Of a stretch of DNA of 64,000 nt, positions 24,631 through 36,531 are shown piece after piece. Source of the DNA: Helianthus annuus (Eukaryota > Streptophyta > Magnoliopsida > Asterales > Asteraceae); contig NC_035433.2 of assembly GCF_002127325.2 (NCBI RefSeq), positions 87,413,350 to 87,477,349 of the forward strand. The letters are read 5' to 3'. Every line of letters begins with the position of its first letter. Position 1 is the stretch's first letter. A model generated the notes under the pieces. That model worked only from the letters and a program-made list of their open reading frames with translations, had not been told where the DNA came from and searched no databases. Position numbers and translations under genes: made by a program.

Positions 24631-24879
24631 TCAAGTATATGAATGAGAGATATGATCATACAAGAAACCATCATCAAAGTTTTGAGAATAGCTATGAGGA
24701 TCATAACCATGGCGGTTGCCGGTGTTGGTTTGCCATGTAAGTGCTTGTTTCCATTGTGACTTGAACCTCCATGTCAGCTGCTTCAAAACACCCCCGCCCC
24801 CACCACCACCATCCCTTCGACCACTTGCAAACATGACCGCGGTGTCACCGCAATGGATCCTCCTGTTCCACCTCCACAT
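24631..24879 (-). CDS. Possible small plant-specific protein (82 aa)
   Basis: The frame from ATG at 24879 to TGA at 24631 encodes a short protein with a Gly run, then WRFKSQWKQAL and a C-terminal YDPHSYSQNFDDG motif. That last motif resembles the 'YDP.SYA.NFD' box of small uncharacterised plant proteins. This is recalled from general knowledge and was not searched. The frame is intact, lies in a non-repetitive stretch, and its composition differs from the surrounding AT-rich DNA. The upstream GTG extension to 24891 is not favoured because ATG is available. It could be a real single-exon gene or an exon or pseudogene piece. Confidence 0.4.
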   Translation of the reverse strand: MWRWNRRIHCGDTAVMFASGRRDGGGGGGGVLKQLTWRFKSQWKQALTWQTNTGNRHGYDPHSYSQNFDDGFLYDHISHSYT

Positions 24880-24891
24880 TGTTGAGTTCAC

Positions 24892-25350
24892 CGTCCGGTT
24901 ATCCCCTATGATTTTAGAGAGTTACAACTCAAAAGTGACATAGAATTTATGCTCATAAATTGGGACCACCCATCATTCGATATGTTGGATTGTTGGGATC
25001 AATCTATATTGGTATCGAAATGTCGTTTTCGTCTCTCTAGAGCCATGATCAACTCCTTGTGTTGTCTATTTCAAGATTTAAATTTTCTAATGAGATTGGG
25101 TTATGAATTTATATATTAAACAATGGTAGAATAGTAGATTAAGAAGATGTTTATAGAAAAGGCAGTTAATAACAAGGTTCATAGAATGTGATTAGTTAGT
25201 TGAAAATAAAAGGGTAGGTCCATTAAGGTCCCAACTTTATTAGTGATGCAAATGCAACATCATTAAGTTGGAAGTTTGGAACCTTTCAATGGATGTATTA
25301 GATTGTTAACTCGTTGAATGAATAAGATATGTTAATTGGGTATCATGCAG
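24892..25350. other. Intergenic, possible upstream region of the small gene
   Basis: No frame or repeat is supported. On the minus strand this stretch would contain the promoter of the 24631-24879 frame. Confidence 0.35.
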
Positions 25351-25353
25351 ATT

Positions 25354-25355
25354 TA

Positions 25356-25418
<63 letters not shown>

Positions 25419-25433
25419 TATTATTATTATTAT
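25354..25433. repeat. (ATT)n microsatellite
   Basis: About 26 trinucleotide units of att/tta with one interruption near 25418. Confidence 0.95.
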
Positions 25434-25591
25434 AATGTAACATGATTTATAATTACAAAATGACATGATTAAGGATATGCATGTTTTTGTTGAGAACTAA
25501 ATGAATTATTGCTAGTTAAAACTACAACTTTTGATCCCAATAAAAAATTGTTTGGAAAGTAAAATACATTGGTTAGTTAAAACGTGTCGCC

Positions 25592-25716
25592 AACGTAGCA
25601 CTAGCTCATTTGGTTGACGCTCATGCCTTTCAGAGAAAAAATCATATGTTCAAATCTAGACAAGGAGAGTAATATAAGGTAGAAATAAGCTTTGTCATTA
25701 ACAAAAAAAAAAAATA
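25592..25716 (+). mobile_element. SINE-like tRNA-derived retroposon
   Basis: A Pol III A-box-like sequence TAGCTCATTTGG (25602-25613) and a B-box-like TGTTCAAATCT (25647-25657) lie 33 nt apart, as in tRNA genes. They are followed about 50 bp later by a poly-A run (25705-25716). The order fits a short plant SINE of about 125 bp. It cannot fold as a normal tRNA. Confidence 0.5.
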
Positions 25717-25772
25717 GAATGCGTCAGATGTGAGAAAACTAACGTATCTTGAATTGACTTGTTGATCAATAA

Positions 25773-26119
25773 GGGTTTACGGAGTGGGTGCGGTTCCATG
25801 CGGTAAACTTAGTTTACCAATTGGGAATACCACCGTCAACATAAGTTTACCACTCAAAGGTAAAGGATTTCGGTAAAGGTTTGCCAAAGCGGTGACGGGA
25901 AGGAAGGGGAGAGAGGGGGTGTGTGTGGTGGGGTCCATGTCATCTCAATCAATCACACATTTTCCTTTGTTTTAAATAGTTTACCAATTCATGAAGTGTC
26001 TAACCATTGCCAACATTTTTGAGAATAGTTTAAACAATTTAGGTTGAATGACATAACACACTCTCATTGGTTGATTTTGAAATTTACCACTTTCAAGTGT
26101 CTAACCACTCCCTACACCC
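25773..26119. mobile_element. Harbinger/Tourist-like MITE, 347 bp
   Basis: Terminal inverted repeats are GGGTTTACGGAGTGG and CCACTCCCTACACCC, with two mismatches. They are flanked on both sides by TAA (25770-25772 and 26120-26122), the 3-bp target duplication of PIF/Harbinger elements. Non-coding. Confidence 0.7.
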
Positions 26120-26129
26120 TAAACAAACT

Positions 26130-26366
26130 ATTATGGTCTTATTTGGTAATGGGGTAAATGAATGGATAATGAAATAGAATAGACGAGATAATGAAATGGA
26201 CAGTGGAATGAAATTGATCATTCCATTCCATTCCATTGTGATGCTTGGTTACTTATATGTGAATAGAATGAATAATTTACTTTGGATAATTTGATAGACA
26301 AAAAAATACAAAGTAACGAACACAATTATATTAAAAACGACAAAAATATAATTGCTTCAATAATAA

Positions 26367-26397
<31 letters not shown>

Positions 26398-26600
26398 AAT
26401 ATAATATTAATAGTAAATAAATTAATAATAAAAATTTAATATATAATAATACTAGTATTAATGTAAATATAAATATAATAATAATATTCCTTGAAAGAAA
26501 TTATCATATTTGAAAGGAGTTAGATACCTTTAGAATGTTCCATTGTATTACTACATAACATCCAAAATTATTTCTTTCATGATAACCAAACATGGTAGTT
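26130..26600. mobile_element. Possible MITE with GGAATG-rich ends
   Basis: The left end 'ttatttggtaatggggtaaatgaatgg' and the right end 'tttctttcatgataaccaaacatgg' are approximate inverted partners. The interior holds (att/aat)n and 'attccattcc' runs. It resembles the next element (26641-28557) and is probably a diverged relative. Confidence 0.35.
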
Positions 26601-26794
26601 TAATGATTCATTTCATTTCATCTTCTATTTCTTAATTTTAGGGTCTGTTTGCTATGGGGTAATGGAATGAACAAAGGAATGGAATGGATGAGGGAATGCA
26701 ATGGATCATTACCATTACATGTCTTGTTTGGTTACCATGTGTGAATGGAATGAATTATTATTGTGTATTGTTCGGTGGGCAAGAAAAACGGAGT

Positions 26795-27160
26795 AATAAA
26801 ATTAGCGATGAGTGGTGGTGGTGGTCGATGGTAGTGATTGTGGGTGGTTATAGGTGGCGTTGGTGGGTGTCGGCGGCGGTGATGGGTGGTGGTGGTGGCG
26901 GCGAGTGGCGGTGACGACGAGTGGTGGTGGCGGCAAGGTGGCCGTTGGTGGTGGGTGGCAGCAGAGGTGGCGGTTGGTGGTGGCGGCGGCGGTTGGTGGT
27001 GACGGTGGTGGTGGCGTCGACGATGGTGGTGGGTGGCAGCGGCGAGTGGCGTTGGCGGTTGGTCGCAGCTGTGGGTGATAACGGTGGCGAGTGGGTGGCG
27101 GCGGCGGCGGTGGCTGTCGGGGTAAGGTGGTGGCGGGTGGGGGCGATGGCGTCGGTGGTG
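26795..27160. repeat. GGT/GGC trinucleotide-rich low-complexity block
   Basis: About 365 bp of irregular ggt, ggc and gcg triplets with strong strand asymmetry (G on plus). It continues for about 40 bp at 28321-28362 beyond the inserted MITE. Confidence 0.85.
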
Positions 27161-27161
27161 G

Positions 27162-28320
27162 CAGGGCCGGCTCAACCAATTTGGAGGCCCAAAGCAAAAT
27201 AAAAAAACCGAGGCCCTTTTTATGAATTTATAAACTAAGTGGTTTTTCTATTAAATAAAGTTATTAAAAGATGATAGTTTAAGACTTGCAGCACATGAAA
27301 AACACGAGGTAGCCATGAGTATTTCTTTGTATAATCTTGCTAGATATAAGGATACTTAGAGGTATTTAGAGACTTTTTTATTTACTTTTTTAAAATCGCT
27401 TATTGTAAATGTGCTATAGTCTACGAGGAGCATAGGTTTAACGGGCTACATAAACATTCTCTACTATTCGATACATTTTCATACATTGTTTTATTAATGT
27501 TCTTTATAACCAACACAGACCAAACAAAAACAAAATTAAAATTCGTAAAAGTAATGTTCTACAATGATAATGGTAATATGCGGCTAAAATGTTCATAAAA
27601 TGTATTAAAACTTGAATAGATGAAAAACTAATGGTTTTAACAAAAATATAATGAATTTATAATTGAAATTTGGATAGATGAGTAAAAAAATTGGAAGAAA
27701 AAACTGTTAGCTATTCCATATTTTTGGATAGATGACAAAAAAGTTATAAAAAAAAACTGTGAGCTAATCCATATTTCTAGAAGAATTAAAAAAAAATTGA
27801 AATTTGGATAGATGAGTAAAAAAATTGGAAGAAAAAACTGTTAGCTATTCCATATTTTTGGATAGATGACAAAAAAGTTAAAAAAAAAAAGTGTGAGCTA
27901 ATCCGTATTTCCAGAAGAATTAAAAAAATATGGCTAACGATAGTAAAGGCTAGGGGATTCGAACCTAAGTCTGAGTGGGGAAAGAGAGCAATTTTACCGC
28001 TAGACTACAATCAAATTTCAATTGTAATAATTGTCGAAACAAATTTAACATACAGATTATACGTTTCAATATTTTTTTTAGAATGAGGCCCTAAAAATTT
28101 GGTGACCCAAAGCCCTAGTTTGTTTTCACTTATGCTTGGGCCGGCTCTGGGAAAGAGAGCAATTTTACCGCTAGACTACAATCAAATTTCAATTGTAATA
28201 ATTGTCGAAACAAATTTAACATACAGATTATACGTTTCAATATTTATTTTAGAATGAGGCCCTAAAAATTTGGTGGTCCAAAGCCCTAGCTTGTTTTCAC
28301 TTATGCTTGGGCCGGCTCTG
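27162..28320. mobile_element. hAT-like MITE with duplicated right end and tRNA-like boxes
   Basis: Ends CAGGGCCGGCTC (27162) and GGGCCGGCTCTG (28138-28149) are inverted repeats. The last 171 bp are duplicated in tandem (27980-28150 and 28151-28321, starting 'gaaagagagcaattttaccgc'). Inside, a 120-bp AT-rich segment around 27655-27790 is also repeated at about 27795-27925. On the minus strand a perfect B-box GGTTCGAATCC (27955-27965) and A-box TAGTCTAGCGG (27997-28007) lie 31 nt apart, so part of it is tRNA-derived. Confidence 0.55.
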
Positions 28321-28560
28321 GGTGGTGGTGATGGTGGGTTGTGGCGAAGGTGGTAGGTTCTGGTGTTGTTGATGAATAATGCAATAAGGGATGGAATGAA
28401 AAAAAACATGGAGAGGTGGAAGGAATAATTTTGAGGGAATGGAATGGCTTTTGAAATGAGTGATTTCATTCCATTGACCAACCAAACACCCTTTTATTCA
28501 TTCTCTCGTAATCATTCATTCCATTCCACCTCTCATTCCTACGTATCAAACACTACCTTA

Positions 28561-28865
28561 ATGATTCATTTCATTCCACTTTCTATTTCATACGGATCGC
28601 TACGGTATAAATAGTTTGAAATCAAATATCAGCGGAACTTTTAAATTCAGATTTAGCAAGGAAAACAATATTTAAATTCTGATCTTAAGTAGCTCATAAC
28701 ACGCAATAAGCATTACTCATGTCTGCAATTTGAAACATCATCTCAACAAAATATCTAGTAACAAAATCACCAAAGATCATTTGATTAACAATCACCAAAA
28801 ACATAATCGACTAAAAAACTATCTCAAAGTGAAGATAAAACTCGACTTCAAATGCGAACTTGACC
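28561..28865 (-). other. 3' flank / probable 3' UTR of RPL23
   Basis: AT-rich sequence without repeats or frames, lying directly downstream of the RPL23 stop on the minus strand. The left part (28561-28595) repeats a phrase (atgattcatttcatt) also found at 26600-26630. Confidence 0.45.
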
Positions 28866-31121
<2,256 letters not shown>

Positions 31122-31164
31122 GGTTGATCGCCGTGATCTGCTGCTCGTTGAAGAAGAAAAATGA

Positions 31165-31272
31165 GGGTTTGGGGGTTATTAGGGTTTTATATGGAATGTT
31201 TTTCTAGGGTTCTGTCAGTTTTGGGCCTGGCCCAAGTAAAACGTAAATATGATTTATTATTAAAATGAGCCC
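31165..31272 (-). promoter_or_regulatory. RPL23 promoter: TATA-like box, telo-box and site II motifs
   Basis: On the minus strand an ATATAAAA run (31192-31185) runs straight into the telo-box AAACCCTAA (31187-31179), about 60 nt before the ATG. Farther upstream are the site II elements TGGGCC/GGCCCA at 31222-31227 and 31229-31234, and another GCCCA at about 31267-31271. Telo-box plus site II is the known arrangement in plant ribosomal protein and cell-proliferation genes (TCP-type and telo-box-binding factors). Confidence 0.7.
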
Positions 31273-31360
31273 AACTAAAATATAAATAACATAATGTCTT
31301 TGTTATTAGAAATTATGAAGAAAAAAAAAAACTAGTTATTTTCTTTCTTTCAAGTAAACT
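31273..31360. other. Short intergenic gap between RPL23 promoter and LINE relic
   Basis: AT-rich sequence with an A-run at 31320-31331. Nothing else is seen. Confidence 0.4.
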
Positions 31361-31969
31361 AGAAATCTGGTGGGTCATGGAAGGGATATACAATTCTAGA
31401 CAGCTTGTTGGTTTGGAGAAGAGCCATTGGCAAACAGGTTTCCTAATCTGTTATGTTTGGAAAGTTGCAAACATGTAGCGGTGGCAGATCGTTTGGTGGA
31501 AGAGAATGGGGTCTTCAGATTTAGACCCCGATGGAAAAGGCGGCCAATTTCAGCATGTGAGGTCAGAGAGTTACAAGAAATTGAAGCGGCTCTTTCGGCT
31601 GTGAGGTTTGGAACGGGTCAAGACTACTGGGTCTGGAAGTTGAACGCCTCCGGAAGCTTTACGGTCCATAGTATGAGGCGGTTAGTGCAAAAAGTAAGGT
31701 CTTCGAATCTGGGTACAGGATTTCAGTGGAATTCGTGGGCCCCAATAAAGGTGGATTTCTTGGCCTGGCGCTTATCCTTGGATCGTATTCCGACTATGAT
31801 GGCACTAGCTAGGAGACGAGTGAACTTGGAGTCGACTATATGTGGATTATGTGGCGAAATGGATGAATCTGCAGACCATTTATTCGTGGGATGCGGTTTC
31901 ACTCAAGTGGTCTGGGATTTTATGGCTAGGTGGTGTAACATAAGACCCTTCTACGCGCTAGATGTCAAA
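31361..31969 (+). pseudogene. LINE (L1-like) ORF2 C-terminal fragment with zf-RVT domain
   Basis: The clearest frame, 31427-31969, carries the region typical of the end of plant LINE reverse transcriptases. It includes WKLNASGSFTVHSM (about residue 70) and WAPIKVDFLAWRL with L.RIPT. These are followed by the zinc-binding reverse-transcriptase box C.LCG......HLFVGC (zf-RVT). The preceding bases also look LINE-like but in a shifted frame. The endonuclease and RT domains are absent, so it is 5' truncated. It is cut on the right by the RE6 LTR at 31970, and the last residues of the long frame (after about 31969) belong to the LTR. It cannot be functional. Confidence 0.8.
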
Positions 31970-34900
31970 TGTGACAACCCTCAAAAACTTCATGTAACCG
32001 TACAATTCATTAATGATAATTAAAGTGTTTGATGACTGTGTGGAATTACTTAACTGCTTTCTGATTAATGTGTTATACTTACATGTGCTTGTTAACACAC
32101 TGGTAGTGTATAGAAAAGTTACTAAATAGTTCGGTATGCTTTCCTGAGTAATGAGAATTAAAAATGTTACAAATATATATATATATATAGGACACTTTAC
32201 AGATTAATTAAGCACTTTAACGGAACAGTATCAAACCGAACAACCGGACATTATCCGGAACCCTAAAATATTGCAAAAAGTATTGTTTTTATTTTCCTGG
32301 CCTAGTCTTGGTCCCGGAGCACTATAACACACTACAAAATACATATAACACATAACACTAGGCTTTTACCACATAACCTCCCACTAACAAATTACTTACC
32401 ATTTAATTTACAATCTACCCCCTCCCCCTTATGTGTAACCGTCCCCAAGGGGACCCACAACACAAGATTGCTCAAATCTTCCATAATCACCATCTAAACC
32501 TTCCTTAGGATTCTATATGATCATGTTTGTACTTGTCGGGACATTAAGTCCAATGGATAATAAAAGTTAGGAGCTTATAAGGACAATCAAGCTTATCACC
32601 TTCATCACCACAACTTCATCTCTCTCTCCCTCCATAGAAGCTCGGCCGAACACCCCCATACATACCCACCCATTTTCGATTTCCATCCAAGTATTCCAAG
32701 CACACTACAAGGTGTAAGAAGGTGAATAACGAAGCTCGGTGTTCTCGGAACTTGAAGGACCTCATTCGTTTGCTATTAACCACCACTTTTGCATCTTGTT
32801 TCTTCCCTGGCTTCAAAGCTAGTAGTAAGCTCCTTTGATCTTCATTTGTTTCATATTTAGAGTGGTTAATAGTTATTTTATAATGAGAATCCATGAACAC
32901 TAAAGGATCATAAACAAAGTCTTGAATATAAAGTAACATGATGATGAAATAAGATGAAAACATGATGAAATGAAGTTGTTTGGTAATGTTGATGATTTCT
33001 TGATGTTTATTTGGTGATTACTAGCAATATGATGTTGATCATCATATGAAACTTGTTAAGTTATGATTGAAAACATGACTTAACAAGTTAGAGGTGATTA
33101 TGTGTGCATAAAATAATCATCTTCTTGTTAGAGCATGAACTTGGGAATAAAAATGATTGTTCTTGAAAAATAATAAACCAAGTGAACTAGTGATTCTTGT
33201 AGATCTAAAACTTGTGAAGGATTTTTCTAAATAAACCAAGTCTAAAAGACGGGTTTTGAAGGATCATAACTTTCTTGCATATACATTATTGTTGGAAATT
33301 AATAAGGGTATAAAGATGCAAGTGAAACTTGAAAACTTGGTAAATAAATATTTTTGTAAAATATGTTCACAAGTTGTGAACATCTAAAAATCACAAGAGT
33401 GAGATTTTAAATAAAGTAAACACACTTTGGAGGGTAACTAAGACCACTAAATACCTTACTAAGTTACTACGCGTTTTTACGAAAAACCAAGTTCATGTTA
33501 TTATGTAAAGTCCATTGTTTTTGCACTTGGTTAGTGTAATGTTGTTTAATAATTTGTTATTGATTGTTGAATGATTTTTGGAAAAGAAAATGATATGCTT
33601 ATAAGCATGGACACCTCCATTTACAAAGGAAACTCTGGCGAAATTTTCTAAAAATTCCAACACTTAGAAAATATTTTTCTAAACAAGCGTTACAAGTATA
33701 TTTCATAACTTGTGTTCGAATAGAAACTTCGCCATGATTTTTGTAACAAAATACAAAGTGTCGGAGGTTGGATTTTGTAAATAAAAACGGGTAAATATAT
33801 ATTTAGAATATATATTGTATACTAAAACTCTTGTGTGAATAATTGTTTAATTTACCGTTATATTATTTTAGGGTAAAACAATATATAACTTAACAAAGTG
33901 CGTTGACGTTTAAATTATGTGATATGTGATAAAAGTAATGGGTAGATAAACCATACGTGTTATGCATGAGAAATTGATTGTTATTTGTACCTTATTAGGA
34001 TGTGCTTGATTTCCTGATTATTAGAGTAACTAATCTAACCGAGCAAACCGAGGTGAGTTCACACTTTTCTACAAAGCATGGTAAATTCCCGGTGGGAATG
34101 GGAATGGGTTCCGGAATAGGGATTCCTCGTCCTTTGGGACGCGTTCAGGAATGTGAATTGCTCGTCCTTGGGACGTACTTAGACTTACTGGACTAGAACT
34201 CTATCAGTGAAGTCCCTCCCTTTTTGTATCGACTTAATCACCGAGGCTATGGCGAGCGGGTCATTAGTTAATAGCGCTATTAGGTTTAACAAACCTCACA
34301 CCGTGCCAGTCGGACGGGTGTGTACTAATGGACTATGGCACGTCGGTGATGATAGACACCGACGCTAGGGCACAATTAATTTTCGTTAGTAGTCGATATG
34401 ATAAACGAGTCTGGTAGTTTAAATAATGGGGTAGCCCCCACGGCCGGAGTGCCGGGCTGGATAGCCAGGGAAGGTGGACATGGGATGGTTAACTGATAAA
34501 CGTTTTCGAACTACGGGGTAACCCCCACGGCTGGAAAGCTGATTAAGATAAAACTACGTTTTTGGAAACAACCCTAAAATGGACAACCAACCGTGAACTC
34601 ACTCAACTTTGTTGTTGACTCGTTGTTACATGCTTTGCAGGTTGCTAGATGCTATGGGGCTTGCATAGGGAGGTGGTCGTTGTGGGATGCGAACTGTTAT
34701 GTCCCGTACTTATTAAATAAACTTTATGATCTTATGAAACTTATGATTTTGGGTCTTTAAACTTATGAACTGCGAACTTATGTTTTGGTTTAACGTCTTA
34801 TGCTTCCGCTGTTTAAATTGAACTTGGTTAACTTCCTTTTGGTCACCAATTGTATTGTGGTTGGTTTGATTTACTTAATTATGTTGTTCAATATGATTGG

Positions 34901-34970
34901 TGGCTCGATCCTGGTCATGTCACGCCTCCAAGCGGTGATACTCCGCATGGTGGATTTTGGGGGTGTGACA
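31970..34970 (+). repeat. RE6 5' LTR (3001 bp)
   Basis: It starts TGTGACAACCCTCAAAAAC and ends GGGGGTGTGACA at 34970, directly before the primer site. It contains a (ta)n run at about 32173-32190, which in the 3' copy has expanded and received a MITE. A TATA-like TTATAAGG lies at about 32574, followed by a tct-rich stretch. No gene is supported inside. Confidence 0.9.
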
Positions 34971-35273
34971 GATTGGTATCAGAACTATTGGTTATAGTGA
35001 ACTTGGTTTTATAAACAGGGAAAAGCTTTTTGGTAAAACCAGACTATAACCTGTACAGTGCCCAACGATCCACAACGACACTTCACTCCACGTGCAAGGC
35101 TCGACACAATAGTGGTATGATTTATGTTATATTGTCGGTTAGATAGTTCACACTGTGCATTAGTTAACGTGATAATTGCTATTTGAACCTTGTGTGCTTA
35201 CTCTCTCCTGTTATCCCACACTTACGCACTCTCGCGACACTTTTCTCACTTACGTTGCTTCATTGTGAAGATC

Positions 35274-36531
35274 ATGAACGGACGCGGAGGACGTATCAAC
35301 CTAACTCAAGCCCAGTTGACGGCCTTGATCAATGAACGAGTTGCTGAGGCACTCGCAGCTGTTCCTTCAGGAAGTATAACCTGCCATATCAACCCATTTT
35401 AGGACGTTTAGATCCTACCTTCGCAAACCAACCCTCGTACTTAACCTTGTCTTTTATTCTCGCGCAACAGGTCAGCATGCTCAGCCTCCTGTGTGCACGT
35501 TCAAAACCTTCATGGATTGCCGACCTAGTACTTTCAGCGGCACGGAAGGAGCTGTAGGTCTTCTTCACTGGTTCGAGAAGCTCGAGTCTGTTTTTGAGAT
35601 GTGTGAATGCCCTGAAGATCGTAGGGTGAAATATGCTACTGGAACGCTCAAGGGTGCTGCGTTAACCTGGTGGAAAGCACAGGTTCAACTACTTGGGCTG
35701 GCGGTTGCTAATGCCACCCCATGGAATGACTTCAAGGAACTGATCAAGGAAGAGTACTGCAGTCGTGACGACATCCACAAGCTGGAGGTGGAATTTTTCA
35801 ATTTGAAGATGACGGGGTCTGCGATCGAGGCATACACGAAGAGGTCAAACGAGCTGGCCATCTTGTGTCCTACAATGGTGGACCCTCCCATCAAACGTAT
35901 TGAGCTGTACCTCAAGGGTCTTGTACCAGAGATTCAGAGTCATGTAACCTCAGCTAATCTTGGCACCATTCAGCAAATCATCAAGTTGGCTCATCGTCTC
36001 ACTGATCAGGCAATTGAGCAAAACAGGTTGCCCAAGCGTATTAGTGCTACTACTTCTGATGCCCCCAATGATAACAAGCGAAAATGGGATGGAAATTCGA
36101 GCAAAGGTTCTACTTCTATTCAGTCTCAGTCTCAGCAACGAAGGACTGAAAACTATAAGAGCCCCAGTCAGCAGCTTTCAGGAAGCCAAGGTCAGGGTGG
36201 ATACAAGGGGAATCACCCCAAATGTAATCGCTGCAACTTGCACCATAGCGGGCCATGTGGTAAAGGCAACTGTCATCAGTGCAACAAGCCTAGTCACATT
36301 GCAAAGGATTGCAGGAGTCAGCATCCAGCAAATCAGAATCGGAAGCAACAGCAAGCCCCACCAAATCAACGCCAGCAGCAGCAACAACAAGGTAACAACA
36401 AAGGGTGCTTTCAATGTGGTGTTGAGGGCCATTTCAAGAAAGACTGCCCCCAGCTAAATCAGAACCAGAACAACAACAATCAGGGGAATGGAAACAACAA
36501 TGGTAATGGGGCAAGGGTCGTGCGTTCGTGA
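35274..36531 (+). pseudogene. Gag polyprotein of RE6, with a 97-nt GT-AG intron-like gap
   Basis: The frame opens at ATG 35274 (MNGRGGRIN, a helix-rich N terminus). It runs for 100 nt and is interrupted by 35374-35470, which begins GTATAA and ends CAACAG with a TTAAC branch-like motif upstream. Removing these 97 nt keeps the frame and joins PSGS to QHAQPP. The capsid region follows (FSGTEGAVGLLHWFEKLESVF at about 35531). Three CCHC-like zinc boxes come next (CNRCNLHHSGPC, CHQCNKPSHIAKDC, CFQCGVEGHFKKDC), between Gln/Asn-rich linkers. Gag coats and packages the RNA. The frame is closed early at 36529-36531 by an apparent 1-base loss in a G run near 36513; pol resumes one frame over. Confidence 0.85.

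Larger units (their letters stand above)
26641..28557. mobile_element. Harbinger-like MITE with a GGT/GGC-rich core, split by another MITE
   Basis: The ends GGGTCTGTTTGCTATGGGG and ...CGTATCAAACACTACC are imperfect inverted repeats flanked by TTA (26638-26640 and 28558-28560). GGAATG-rich arms surround a purine-strand run of ggtggtggcgg triplets (26795-27160, resuming at 28321). The element at 27162-28149, with its duplicated end to 28320, is inserted in the core. Proline/histidine-rich and glycine/tryptophan-rich frames at 26684-27202 are products of the triplet repeat. Confidence 0.55.

Noticed and set aside
26684..27202. Long overlapping frames on both strands rich in Pro/His/Thr or Gly/Trp/Val
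   Set aside because: They are translations of a ggt/ggc triplet run inside a MITE. Frames on all strands stay open because the triplets contain no stops.
27955..28007. A real tRNA gene on the minus strand
   Set aside because: The A and B boxes are good, but no acceptor stem pairing was found and the segment lies within a MITE.
36517..36531. Programmed frameshift between RE6 gag and pol
   Set aside because: No slippery heptamer or downstream structure was noted. The change looks like the loss of one G in a G run in an already decayed element.
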